Source: Diphasiastrum complanatum
Taxonomy: Eukaryota > Streptophyta > Lycopodiopsida > Lycopodiales > Lycopodiaceae
Reading direction: 5' to 3'
DNA length: 64,000 bases
Assembly: GCA_029204225.1 (NCBI GenBank)
Contig: CM055097.1
Span: 46,994,617-47,058,616, forward strand
Of the stretch, positions 36,851 to 49,023 are shown in pieces (positions within the stretch are counted from its first letter, which is position 1; every line of letters starts with the position of its first letter). Made by a program: the position numbers and the translations under genes. Below the pieces are notes generated by a model. That model was not told the DNA's origin and made no database searches. It was given only the letters and a program-made list of their open reading frames with translations.

Positions 36851-36989
36851 TGCAGTAAATAATGTCGAACCCACAGAGGACAGCGTTAGAAAGTTATATA
36901 TTCAGTACAATTTATGATTTGTTTCGAGTGAAGTGGCTTTGGGCGTTATTCTGGTTGTCAACAGACATTAGAAAGCCATAAATTGCTTT

Positions 36990-38090
36990 GAATTGGCCTA
37001 CTCCTGGACTGCTTCTAGATGTGACAGCCAATCTATTGTGCACTGGCTGACAATCGGTAAAAACCCTTGCTTCTCAGCCAATTCCTTCCCGTAAAAATCC
37101 TTGTTCTTCAATGAACTACTCCAGTTTCTTTGCAACCCGTGTGCGTAGAATGTTCTGGGTCCACTCCTTGAGGCCGACATTGTTAATCCTCAACGGGCCT
37201 CCAACCATGATGTTATCCAATTGGGATTGCAATAGATCCCGCTCGTACGCTGTTTCATCCTTAGCTGTGCAGCACACTTACTTCTTTCTGAAGTTTCGTC
37301 ATCCTTTCAAAATATTGCGCATTGCAATCCTACAGCATCTTGACCTCCTCATGCTTCCGTTTTAGCTGTTCTTGTAGCCCCTTTATACGTGCTTCACAGT
37401 CTTGCAACTGCGCTTGGCACTCTCGCACTTTAGGCCCTTCTTCCTAAGCAATTTTCAAGCGCTTCACTTGCTATATAGACAATGTGTGCTAGTATGCAGC
37501 TTGGTCTTGTAAATACTGATATTTTCATATAAACTCCATTCCGAGTTGTAAATTTGGTGAGAAATTCCTTGTCGTATGTAGAAACATCTTGATGTGCCCA
37601 TCGTCAGCATACTCCAAAGTTTGGTTCACCCCTATATCATGGGTCGACTCTTTGGTGTTCTGTAGTGTATTGTTGGTTGTATCCGCTTTATCTTCTTGCA
37701 CGTGTGGCAGCAAGATAATATTGCTTGAGCTTCCGCTTGGATTGGATTTTGCTGCAAACCTCCTACTTTTTGATCTGTCAAAACTCCAAAAGCTTCACAT
37801 ATCCTAGTGATATGCGTCCCCCATTCATTGTACTTCTTCATGCCCTCCAGACACTGCTTGAATTGTTTCTAGGCAATTTTTTCCCATGGAACTGGTATTC
37901 CTTTCAACGCAGTTTGGATATACTGGTCAATATGTCGTCCAAAAATCACCTAGTTCATCCACCTTCCTAATCACTAGCACCGGTGGCTGGCATAGATTCA
38001 ACTTATATGCTTGCTCTTTGTTGAAAGCATCCGCAGGGAACATTTGGTATATTTACAATCCACTGATAATATGATTGTTTCACCAAACAA
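36990..38090 (-). pseudogene. Degraded ORFs of an unidentified retroelement
   Basis: On the minus strand open blocks include 37632-37841 (KKYNEWGTHITRICEAFGVL), preceded by HIDQYIQTALKGIPVPWEKI (about 37860-37950), 37525-37713, and a coiled-coil block at 37300-37440 (CEARIKGLQEQLKRKHEEVK). Frames change several times. No catalytic motif is visible. The coiled coil links it loosely to the fragments at 1.6 and 35.5 kb. Confidence 0.35.
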
Positions 38091-38099
38091 CTGCTATAA

Positions 38100-39505
38100 A
38101 AAGAATAGTAATTATTTTTCCACGGAGAACACGATGTAAGTTTGAATAAATCAAACTAATATCAATGTCTTCAATCAGGTTGTATGTGATCTATGTACTA
38201 ATAGAACAACATTAGTTTCGATTGAATATACGTGCACAACTATATGCGGAAGTAAGAGACAACTTAAGACTATTTAGACAAAAAGAAACTATTGACAAAA
38301 ATGGATTTTTATAACTTTGAATTTGATTCATCAATATACATCTCCTGTTGTCTTATCTCGCTATTGTGTTTCTGATCGAGTGAGTGTGTTACAACGAGTA
38401 GTGCACATGTATTTATATTGCTACAGGACAAATCTTTTGGCCTTTCAATGCTAAAACAATAGATATCTAACCGTTTACGACAGTTGATATTCAAATAGAC
38501 GCTCTGTTTCCAGGCTTGAATAAATTTTGTTCGCAAATTATTTGCAACAGTCCATCTCTTCATCTCAGCTTCATGTTTCGCAAATTGTTTGCGACACTTG
38601 TCTCTTCGTGAGATTTTTGTCTTTCGTGAATTGTTCGCGACAAATGACAGTTCTTGAGCTTGAAGAAGAAATCTAGAATATTTCGCGAACTGTTTGAGAT
38701 AGTTTTGTGACAGGTGAGCTTGAAGAACAATCCAGAAGATTTCGCGAATTGTTCGCGACATTTGAGGCTTGAACAAGAAACATACAAGAAAGCTATGAGC
38801 TTGTACTAGAAACTATTTCGCGAATCTTTTGAGTTGACCGCAAGACAAATTTCGCAAATCCTTCACGAATTTTTCGAGTTGGCCACAAATAGAAATGTTT
38901 CGAGTTTGCGTTCGTTTCATTCTCATCCTTTGTCAAGTAAACTGCATGCTTTTTTAGTAGAATCAAGATCTGTCTGATCAGTGGTTCTACATCTGCTCCA
39001 TGATCGCAATGTTTATGTTGCGTACTTGGGTAAAGCCATCCTCCTCTGACTCCCACCGTATATTATTAAGGAATTTACACATGGTGGCAGTGATTCTAGA
39101 TTGTTCTGGCAAATTTGAAAATTCTGAAAAATTTCAGCATAAACTCGAGAGCAGGAATCTTGAATGAATTCATGGGGAGGAGCGGGGAGGTCTATATATA
39201 GACTTTTTTGGTCAGGAATTTGCAACTCTACTCAGAATTTGTGCTCAATGTCCATGATTTCTTAATGAGGTTCGCAAATTTTGAGGCACTATTTTGAGGG
39301 TCGACAAATTCATGCTGTAAGTGGTTTTCCAGTGCACTAAAATAGGAAAAATGTCTGATAGTGCAAAAATATTTCTGATCAAAATTCGCGGAGATGATAG
39401 AGAAATCGTGGAGATGATTCTGAGCTTCAGCAAATTGTCTACGAATTCTGGTAGTGAATATATGATGCGAATTTTGGTAGTGAGTATTCCCTGCAACGAC
39501 GCCAA
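38100..39505. other. No gene; non-coding stretch around the short-repeat array
   Basis: No frame has a recognisable motif. A GACGCCAATGTTGGAAATAA sequence at 39497-39516 resembles the junction between an internal region and an LTR in plant elements, so this may be LTR-related DNA. Confidence 0.35.
38520..38890. repeat. Array of about seven TTCGCGAA-type short repeats
   Basis: Words of the form TTTCGCGAATTGTTCGCGAC, with variants, recur near 38528, 38575, 38622, 38676, 38737, 38814 and 38848. The spacing is irregular, about 35-77 bp. Between some of them the phrase GAGCTTGAAGAA also repeats. Each unit carries the palindrome TTCGCGAA or a one-base variant of it. Confidence 0.75.
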
Positions 39506-41570
<2,065 letters not shown>

Positions 41571-41682
41571 CGCAACACTTGCTTTAGCCGACATAGACAT
41601 CACTTTTCTTCTCCTTCTCTCACTCTTCTCTCTTCTTTTCCCTTCATTTTTCATCCAAAAAATTGAGTTTTATAGCTTGTTA

Positions 41683-42305
41683 GATCCAAGCACACAAGCA
41701 TCAAGGAGATGATGAGGATTAACAAGCTGTATGGATCAGGTTATTACTTCATGACTTATATCACACTCAGTTCAATGCTACCACCATTCTGTGTGACAAC
41801 TTGAGTTGAATTTCACTGTCATCGCGCCCATGAGAGCGATATCATATTTCATATTCCAGCATGTACATATGATTAATATCTAACACTAAGATCTATTAAC
41901 ACTACATCCATTAATACTAGATCCACAATAATGATAGAAACTTACTCTTTTCTCTCTCCCTTTCTCTCTGACAAAAAGCATAAGAGTGATCAATCCCAAT
42001 AAGCATCAAATCCAAGAATTAGCAAATCCAAAGAAAATATGAGAGTTAGAGGAGGAAAGATGGAGACCAAGTACATTCCATTTCCATTTCATAAGAGGGC
42101 CAACCTGCTTGTATTGAAATGAAGAGAACATGTACAAATGGTTCGAATTTACCACTCTATGTAGTGGATTTTAGGGCTTTGGCCTCAAATCCTGCTGGCC
42201 AATTTCTACCTCCCTAACTATTTGAATTTGAATGTTAGAGGGAACCATTTTGAAAATTGGTGGGACCCCTCTTATTCACTAACTTGACTTTTAGGCTCTG
42301 CAACA
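41683..42305 (-). mobile_element. LTR-like repeat, copy 2 of a pair with 34873-35457
   Basis: It has the same sequence as the 34.9 kb copy apart from scattered substitutions and an extra segment at about 41720-41810. In minus sense it starts TGTTGCAGAGCC. The direct pair, 6.8 kb apart, could be the two LTRs of one old element or two independent remnants. The intervening DNA includes several unrelated insertions. Confidence 0.6.
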
Positions 42306-42367
42306 TTAAAAGTCTCGTAAAAAAACCTAAAGTCCTTCTATTAACTTGTAAGAAATCAAATAACTAT

Positions 42368-42466
42368 GTGATCATCAGGTTGGACTTACACACGCAGGGT
42401 GCCAAATCCCTCTCACTTATTAACTATGGTTAGGGTCCTCAATAACCACAAACCCTCCAACAATAC
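42368..42466 (-). mobile_element. LTR-like terminus, inverted partner of 36741-36850
   Basis: Read on the minus strand it starts TGTTGGAGGGTTTGTGGTTA and continues through CTAACCATAGTTAATAAGTG and GGGATTTGGCACCCTGC. It matches the plus-strand copy with few differences. Confidence 0.55.
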
Positions 42467-42510
42467 AATTTTCTTATCTTCCACAAAATCCGAGTATAAG
42501 GCCTTGCACA
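42467..42510 (+). pseudogene. Very short copia RNase H scrap
   Basis: About 43 bp, including TTCTTATCTTCCACAAAATC and CGAGTATAAGGCCTTG, match the C2 RNase H block SLSSTKSEYKAL at 34448-34492. It directly abuts the LTR-like terminus at 42466. Confidence 0.6.
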
Positions 42511-43345
42511 GATGGACACCATTGATTGGGACACATAAGCGTTGAAAGCATGCGAAGTCAAAAACAACATCTTGACAAAGGGCCCATTTTGAGTTCTAAT
42601 ATCTCCTAATGTAACACATCTACACAAAATGTTAAATATCATAGCTCTCAATGATAAGAAATAGAATACAATCAGGACCATAAATGGTTCAATCCACAAG
42701 AGTGATTGGATGCATTAGTATCAACATCTCCATTAAAACTAGCACCTAGAATTCACACAATGTAGATCTATAGGCAACAACAATCTAAAGCAAAGTGTTA
42801 ATGATCAAATAGACCTCACATGTGTGAGCCATAGCTTGATGTACGAAAAGAGACCTCAAAGAAAAGTACTAAAAATATATGAAGCATTAGGTCCACCAAA
42901 ATGCATGCAAAGCGAGAGAGACACAAGCTTGATGCAAAATCCTCAAGATCTCTTCAATGTGTGTGGCCAAATGAGCTCCAAATTGGAGTATAGAAAAAAA
43001 TCTCGAGGCTTGGACTAAATTGAACTATTTCACACATGTGGAAAAGTACATCCACTTGTCCTTTGTATCCTCCTAAGGTCTCATATAAATCTATGGCCAT
43101 CCAATATGCAAATTGCACCTCTTGAAAAAAAGCCCAGGGAAAAGGAAAAAGCCTTTCTATCTTGGAAGACTTGACTATTTGCCTTATTGGCTCTTGAGGA
43201 TTATGTACAAGCTACCCTATGCCTATGCTTCACAAATGGGAATAGGCTCCACACGTGTGGAATGACATTGTGTACATAAATTTGGCCTAATCAAGCTATT
43301 TTGCCACCACACCTAAACTGGCCCAACTGTAACTAAAACACTTGG
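42511..43345. other. No gene; partly LTR-like
   Basis: No coding motif was found. The stretch 42655-42705 (ATCCACAAGAGTGATTGGAT) resembles the LTR-like repeats at 29.4 and 59.6 kb. A CACACGTGTG palindrome lies at 43250-43259. Confidence 0.4.
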
Positions 43346-43359
43346 CAACAAAAACGTAT

Positions 43360-43500
43360 TATGGAAGAAGCCGACACATGCCATTCTGCCCGGTAAGGAT
43401 TTCCAAAAAAATTTGGGCGAGGCCCGGAAGGGCCGAGCCTAAATTTTTTTGGAAAGCCGAACCGGGAAAAATGGCCTGTGCCCGACTCATTCCATTGCGT
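43360..43500. mobile_element. Foldback hairpin, MITE-like
   Basis: The arms 43389-43425 and 43430-43466 are 37 bp inverted repeats separated by only four bases (GGAA). They pair through TTTCCAAAAAAATTT with few mismatches. Weaker pairing continues outward on both sides (GCCGACACATGCCATT against the complement of AATGGCCTGTGCCCGAC) to about 43360 and 43500. Such a near-perfect stem is typical of a miniature inverted-repeat element. The family and target duplication are unknown. Confidence 0.65.
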
Positions 43501-43587
43501 AACAGAGTCTTTGACTTTTCCACATGCCATTTACAAAGCATAATCAACAGTGTGGGGTTTTTGGACCAATGAGAAACTGCCACGTGG

Positions 43588-43625
43588 CAGTCTGACGCGC
43601 ACAGTCTGACGCGGACTGACGCGCG
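43588..43625. repeat. Triple CTGACGCG short repeat
   Basis: The octamer CTGACGCG occurs three times within 38 bp, close to the hairpin. Confidence 0.8.
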
Positions 43626-43901
43626 TTTGGAATGTGCTTCATAATTTTGAAATTTTTTAAAGCAATCCAGTGACATTTTATGCTTTTTAAAGAGCCCAAA
43701 AATTGAGCGTAATCAGCACAAAGAATCCATTACGTTTTTGAGAAACGCTGCTCAGGACGTGTTTCTAAAACGGGGGTGCAGCTATGATATTATTATTATC
43801 GATTAAGATTTTAAACAAAGAAGATTACTAATAGATAGGGATAGATATAATGTCTCAGTTGATACCAAGATGAATGATATATACTTCTCTCAATCACAAA
43901 A

Positions 43902-46595
43902 ATGAAGCCACAACAACATGAGATGAGAAATGAAACAAAAGTAATGACAAACCAAGAAGTTTGGCACAAGAGGTTGGGCCATCCCAACTTCAAATCTTTG
44001 GAGGTAATGGCAAAGAAAGAGCTTGTTCTCGGTCTCCCTAAAAGTCTTGTTGCAAACAATAGTGTTTGTGAACATTGTGCCTTGTCCAAATCTCATAGAC
44101 TTGCTTATTCTAGATCTACTTCTAGATCTAAAGAAGCTTTTCAACTTGTGCATTCTGATATTCATTCTTCTAGTACAACTAGCAATGGTGGGGCAAAGAT
44201 GTATGCAACTTTCATTGATGACTTTAGTAGGTATACTTGGATCTATCTTCTTAAAAGTAAGGATGAAGTGTTTGCTGCATTTGTCAAGTTCAAGAATGAA
44301 ATGGAAAACCAATTCAATACAAAGATCAAATGCTTAAGATCTGATAATGGAGGGAAATACACCTCAAATAGGTTCAAAGACTTTTGTATAGCACATGGGA
44401 TTAAGAGGGAGATGTCTAGTCCTAGGACTCCACAACAGAATGGAGTGGCCGAGAGGAAGAATAGAACCCTTTGTGAATGTGCCAAGGCAATGAGACTACA
44501 TGCTAATCTTGCTAAGTCTTTTTGGGGGGAAGCTTTAGCATGTGCTAACTATCTATGTAATAGATGGACAAGTGCTTCCTTGGATGGTAAAACTCCTCAT
44601 GAGGTTCTTTATGGTAGAAGGCCGAGTGTCAAGCATTGTAGGATCTTTGGATGTACATGTTTTGTCAATATCACACTTGATGATAGAACTAAAGAAGATC
44701 CTTCATCAAAGAAGGGTGTGTTTGTTGGCTATAGTGAAGTAAGCAAGGCTTACAAAGTGTACATTCCTTCTACAAAGAAAGTTGTCATAAGTAGGGATGT
44801 CATCTTTCATGAAGAGAATGTTTCCAATGTTGTTGATGTTGATGTTGATGTGCCTACTAATCATCATGATGTGCAAGATGTCTTGGATGAAGATGGAGAT
44901 GCCACTCCAAAGCAAACTTCAAGGAAGACTCAAAGGCAAAGGGCTAAGCCATCAAGGCTAACCTATGATGAAAAAGGAAAGCAAGTGGTGGACAACTCTA
45001 ACTTTGCTTTTCTTACCTCTTTTGATGAACCAACTTGTGTAGGTGAAGCAATTCAAAAGAAGGAATGGATCCAAGCCATGGATCATGAGCATCAAGCACT
45101 CATCAAAAGCAACACATGGAGGTTGGTAAAGTTTCCAAAGGACAAGAAGGCAATTGGTTGTAAGTGGATCTTCAAGATCAAGACAAATCAAGATGGATCA
45201 ATCAACAAGTACAAGGCAAGGTTGGTGGCAAAGGGGTATGCTCAAGAATATGGTATTGACTATGATGAGACCTTTGCACCCGTGGCAAAGATGGTAACTA
45301 TTCGAATCCTAATCTCTCTTGCAACTCTTTATGATTGGGATATGTGGCAAATGGATGTTACTAATGCCTTCTTGAATGGTGATCTTGAAGAAGATATTTA
45401 CATGGAGCAACCCGAGGGCTATGTTTCACATGATGAGCCTAATCATGTGTGCTATCTCCAAAAGAGTTTGTATGGGCTAAAGCAAGCACCAAGGAGTTGG
45501 TATGCTAAGCTCAATTCCTTCTTACTTTCTCAAAACTTTGTTATGAGTGAGTATGATCATTCTCTCTACTTTAGATTGAATGAAAATGATATCACTTTAC
45601 TTTTGATCTATGTTGATGACATTATCTTAAGTGGTGGTAACAATCTAGATATAGATGAAATCAAGATGGCACTCAAAAGAGAGTTTGAAATTCAAGATCT
45701 TGGTAAACTTCATTATATCTTAGGAATAGAGATTATTAGAACTTCTAAATCTACATTCATATGTCAAGAAAAGTATGTTAACTCTATTCTAAAAAGGTTT
45801 CATATGGAAGATTGTAAAGTTGTTTCTACTCCTATGGAATCAAATGTAAAGCTAACTACAAGAAGTAATGAAAGATCCTTCAAGGACATTACTCTCTATA
45901 GAAAGCTAATAGGATCTCTTATATGGTTAACCATCACAAGACCTGATCTAAGCTTTGTGGTTGGTAAACTAAGTCAATTTATGCAAGATCCTAGTGAGGC
46001 TCATTGGAAGCTAGGAAAGAGAGTACTTAGATACATCTCGGGATCTAGAGATTTTGGCATCTTGTATGGAGGTACTACACCTAACCTTTGTGGATTTTCA
46101 GATTCAGATTTTGCAGGTGATCAAATGGATAGGAAGTCAACAAGTGCCTTTGCAATCTATCTTGGAGATGGAGTGGTCTCATGGCTATCAAAGAAGCAAC
46201 CAACTATCTCTCTATCTTCCACCGAAGCCGAGTACAAGGCATTAACAACATGCACCAAGGAGATTCTTTGGATCAAGAGGATGTTATTGGATCTTCACTT
46301 GCTGGAACCAGAGAAGACTCCAATCATACTTTGTGATAACCTTTCAGCCCAAAGCTTGGCAAGCAATCCTGTTTTTCATGCAAGGAGCAAGCACATTGAG
46401 ATTGCTCACCATTTTGTGAGAGATCAAGTCATTGCCAAAGAGGTGGAGCTTCAACATGTCTCTTCAAAGGAGTGTGTGGCTGATATCTTCACCAAACCAT
46501 TGGGAAAGGACCTATATTTAATGCATAGATCTAATCTTGGAATGTGCTCAAAGACTATGTTGAAACTAGCATCCAATGTTGAAGAGGGAGTGTGA
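43902..46595 (+). CDS. C4 copia integrase-reverse transcriptase-RNase H (3' half), open
   Basis: An uninterrupted frame of 897 codons carries the downstream half of a copia polyprotein. Integrase starts at about residue 21 with WHKRLGHPNF and CEHC (HHCC zinc site); its core has HSDIHSSS, RSDNGGKY and NGVAERKNR (DDE). RT starts near residue 395 (WIQAMDHEHQAL) with MDVTNAFLNG and IYVDDIILSG catalytic aspartates. RNase H follows with SDSDFAGDQMDRKSTSA, SSTEAEYKAL and ARSKHIEIAHHF. The stop lies a few bases inside the 3' LTR. The ATG at 43902 is only the first Met after the breakpoint: gag and protease are missing here and lie at 53.9-54.9 kb on the other strand. The chemistry could work, but without gag and protease this half cannot transpose by itself. 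Confidence 0.92.
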   Translation: MKPQQHEMRNETKVMTNQEVWHKRLGHPNFKSLEVMAKKELVLGLPKSLVANNSVCEHCALSKSHRLAYSRSTSRSKEAFQLVHSDIHSSSTTSNGGAKMYATFIDDFSRYTWIYLLKSKDEVFAAFVKFKNEMENQFNTKIKCLRSDNGGKYTSNRFKDFCIAHGIKREMSSPRTPQQNGVAERKNRTLCECAKAMRLHANLAKSFWGEALACANYLCNRWTSASLDGKTPHEVLYGRRPSVKHCRIFGCTCFVNITLDDRTKEDPSSKKGVFVGYSEVSKAYKVYIPSTKKVVISRDVIFHEENVSNVVDVDVDVPTNHHDVQDVLDEDGDATPKQTSRKTQRQRAKPSRLTYDEKGKQVVDNSNFAFLTSFDEPTCVGEAIQKKEWIQAMDHEHQALIKSNTWRLVKFPKDKKAIGCKWIFKIKTNQDGSINKYKARLVAKGYAQEYGIDYDETFAPVAKMVTIRILISLATLYDWDMWQMDVTNAFLNGDLEEDIYMEQPEGYVSHDEPNHVCYLQKSLYGLKQAPRSWYAKLNSFLLSQNFVMSEYDHSLYFRLNENDITLLLIYVDDIILSGGNNLDIDEIKMALKREFEIQDLGKLHYILGIEIIRTSKSTFICQEKYVNSILKRFHMEDCKVVSTPMESNVKLTTRSNERSFKDITLYRKLIGSLIWLTITRPDLSFVVGKLSQFMQDPSEAHWKLGKRVLRYISGSRDFGILYGGTTPNLCGFSDSDFAGDQMDRKSTSAFAIYLGDGVVSWLSKKQPTISLSSTEAEYKALTTCTKEILWIKRMLLDLHLLEPEKTPIILCDNLSAQSLASNPVFHARSKHIEIAHHFVRDQVIAKEVELQHVSSKECVADIFTKPLGKDLYLMHRSNLGMCSKTMLKLASNVEEGV
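46581..46590 (+). promoter_or_regulatory. C4 polypurine tract
   Basis: GAAGAGGGAG lies immediately before the TGTGAAAATT start of the 3' LTR. It is the expected primer site for plus-strand DNA synthesis. Confidence 0.8.
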
Positions 46596-47245
46596 AAATT
46601 GTCAACATTTCCTAGCTAGTTTGAGGCCTAAATTGGCTAAAATTGTAAATAGTTTTGGTTCTGGAGTTTCACACGTGTGAACCAGGCCACAATGTTTTTA
46701 TTTACTGTATTTTTTCAGTATGATGAAGTGTCAAACTTCATACCCTTCAAAATGAGACCATTTTGATGTATTTTGGTCATATAAGCCATTTTTAGCTATT
46801 TTTCCTATATAGGGAATATCTAGGGTCAAGTACCTTCTAGAGAGAGGAGAGAGAGTCATCTTCCTCATCCATAAATAGTAGGGAAGTCGTGGAGAACAGG
46901 TTGGAGAAACCTTTTGTATGCTTCATTGAGATCAATAGATCATTGTCATTGTTTCTTCCTCCATTGAGAGCATTGTTGTGTGTATTGTCTTCAAGCTATT
47001 GTGTATGATCTTAGGTGCTTTCCAAAAGTGATAGGCTGATGTATTATGGACTGTATAATGCTATTTTGGGCCGCACTTGATGTTTATGGAAGTTTCCATT
47101 TGTGATAAATGCTTTTTGATCAAGTTCTTTGCATTCTAGGTAGCATAGAATGTGTTGCCAATTCCTAGCTTATGTAGTTTGGAGTGCAAGCATTCAAGCC
47201 AATGATCTTGGAGTTTAGATCCACTTAGGATCTGTATTTTTCACA
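46591..47245 (+). mobile_element. C4 3' LTR (655 bp)
   Basis: It starts TGTGAAAATTGTCAACATTT and ends TGTATTTTTCACA. A copy of the same length, which I find identical by reading, lies in reverse orientation at 56059-56713. It contains a CACACGTGTG palindrome (46670-46679), a CTATATAGGGA box and CATAAATAG, plausible promoter elements. It is followed by AGAAG (47246-47250), one copy of the target duplication. Confidence 0.95.
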
Positions 47246-47250
47246 AGAAG
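47246..47250 (+). other. C4 target site duplication, copy 1 (AGAAG)
   Basis: The five bases after the 3' LTR are AGAAG. The five bases outside the other LTR (56714-56718) are CTTCT, the reverse complement. Five base pairs is the usual copia target duplication length. The match shows that both LTRs belong to one insertion although they now lie inverted 9 kb apart. Confidence 0.85.
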
Positions 47251-49023
47251 CAGTTGGCCATTGATCATTTTCACCCTCAGGCTGACATTTGTCTTGCTCT
47301 TGGGCTGCCTCTTTGGCTTGATCTAAGGCTTGGAATTTTTTAATCCACTCCTTTATGCATCTAAAATTCCCTTGTTCAAGTGTGGGATTTGAATATTCAC
47401 CTACGTAAAGAGAACCGAATGATCCAGGAACCAAACCAGTAGTGGCGGATTCGGTTGATTCTTTCTCTTGTCTTTTCTGTGCCCTAGTTTGGATGAATAC
47501 CGACATTGTAGATGCCTTGGGTTCTCCTACCACACTCATTAGGTGCAGAGGGGTAAAAACCTCTCCTTGTTTTTTCTTTCTCAATGGACACGTCATATAT
47601 GGGTATCTGTACCCACAATCACGAAAAAGTGATAAAAAATTGCCTTGTGGCTTGTTAGGGCACTTGGCAATCCTATGGTTCTCTCCACATCCATAACATT
47701 TTATGGGAGGTGTGAATGTTGTACCTCGAAGTTGGCTCGCATAGATCGGTATTAGATCACCATTAGCTTCATCTATAAAATGTATTGGGACTAAGTCTGG
47801 TGCCTCCTCCTCGAGATAGTAGGGTTCATTGGTCACTTCGACCATGTCGCTGATTGCAAGTTTCTCACTACTAATCCTTGGGTTTGGGTGGGGAATGGGT
47901 GGTAACGCAAATCTAGGTAGTGGTTTGCGTAAGGCATCTTGTCGCTGTGCCAATCAGGCAAGATTTGGTGGCTACTTGGTTTTCAAGATTATTGGCAGTT
48001 TGTTGTGTCATGATTGCTCATATTACAGATATGGCAATAATGTGTGGACCATTGTAACCTCTATCTTAACTATGGGCATTCATTTCCTATGTGGTTGCCT
48101 GCACAATGTGGACACCAAGTGGATTCTCTCCTTGGATATGCGTGGGTAGGTCCCTAGTTGCAAGCCTTTCAGCTTTTGGTCTACAGCCACGGTAAGAGCT
48201 TTCTAAACTGCTCATTGCAATGGGTGTGCAACTTCTCTATGGCGGATATGATGGAATCAGTGCTATTGACCGTAGAGGCAGAGGCATCATCGTGTAGCTT
48301 ATCCTTATGTTTGGCCCTTCAATCTTTTCTGCGTCTTCTGTCTTGGTCAGAATTATGAGAGTCCAAACTAGTGCTTTCACTATCATCGACTCTCTTAATG
48401 GCATCAACGTAGGCTGCTTGAAAAGACACGTACTTGTCTCTTCGTTTCATTTGCTGCCTGATTCCCTTTGGTAGTCTTGCCATGAACCATGTCAAGACAT
48501 TGTGGTCTGGGACACCATCAGGATCGCACCCACCACGCAATCTCTTGATTTGCTCGATATAATCATGCAGGGATTCATTTTTCTTATCCATGCAGATACA
48601 TCCTAATTGTAGGAAGGGATCATAGAGGAAGCGGACAGTTTTGAAATGGGTGATGAACTCAGCCTGTAAGATATTCCAATCATCTCGTTTGTTTTGCTCA
48701 AGATTGAAGTACCAATTTTTCACGGTATCGGTCAGACACAGATTGAAGTATCTTAACAACTCTTGCGGGGTGTCATCTCCATAGGCTCTACACGCCTAAG
48801 TGTAGATCTGCAAAAATCATCGTGGATCTCCCTTTCCATCAAACCTCGAAAAGTCAATTTTGGAGAAGTTTAGGACTGTGTGAGGTACAAAGGGCCTTGG
48901 ATTGTCCATTGGGGGTGGATCTACATCAATTGGCTTGTGAGGTATCTCGATAGGAATGTTGACAAACTCCTCAAGATTAGGGGGATCCAGAGTGGATAGT
49001 CTCCTATTAGATCTAAGATGCAT
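47251..49023 (-). pseudogene. Gypsy G2 gag, cut by the C4 insertion
   Basis: On the minus strand three open blocks form a gag: 48817-49023 (N-terminus, FSKIDFSRFDGKGDPR), 48319-48759 (retrotransposon gag core, LTDTVKNWYFNLE and WNILQAEFITHF, with LHDYIEQIKRL) and about 47251-47953 (C-terminal part). The last has the zinc knuckle CYGCGENHRIAKC, then a second Cys-rich stretch and TRAQKRQEKES. Gag would form the particle shell and bind RNA. Its last codons run into the LTR of C4. The protease and later parts of G2 lie at 56.7-58.4 kb on the opposite strand, because the intervening block was inverted. Single stops and frame changes separate the blocks. Confidence 0.8.

Noticed and set aside
38520-38890. 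CRISPR-like array
   Set aside because: Spacing is irregular, repeats are degenerate, and the window is plant nuclear DNA.
43890-45191. Several open frames antisense or out of frame to C4 pol
   Set aside because: They overlap the intact 897-codon frame and have no motif of their own.
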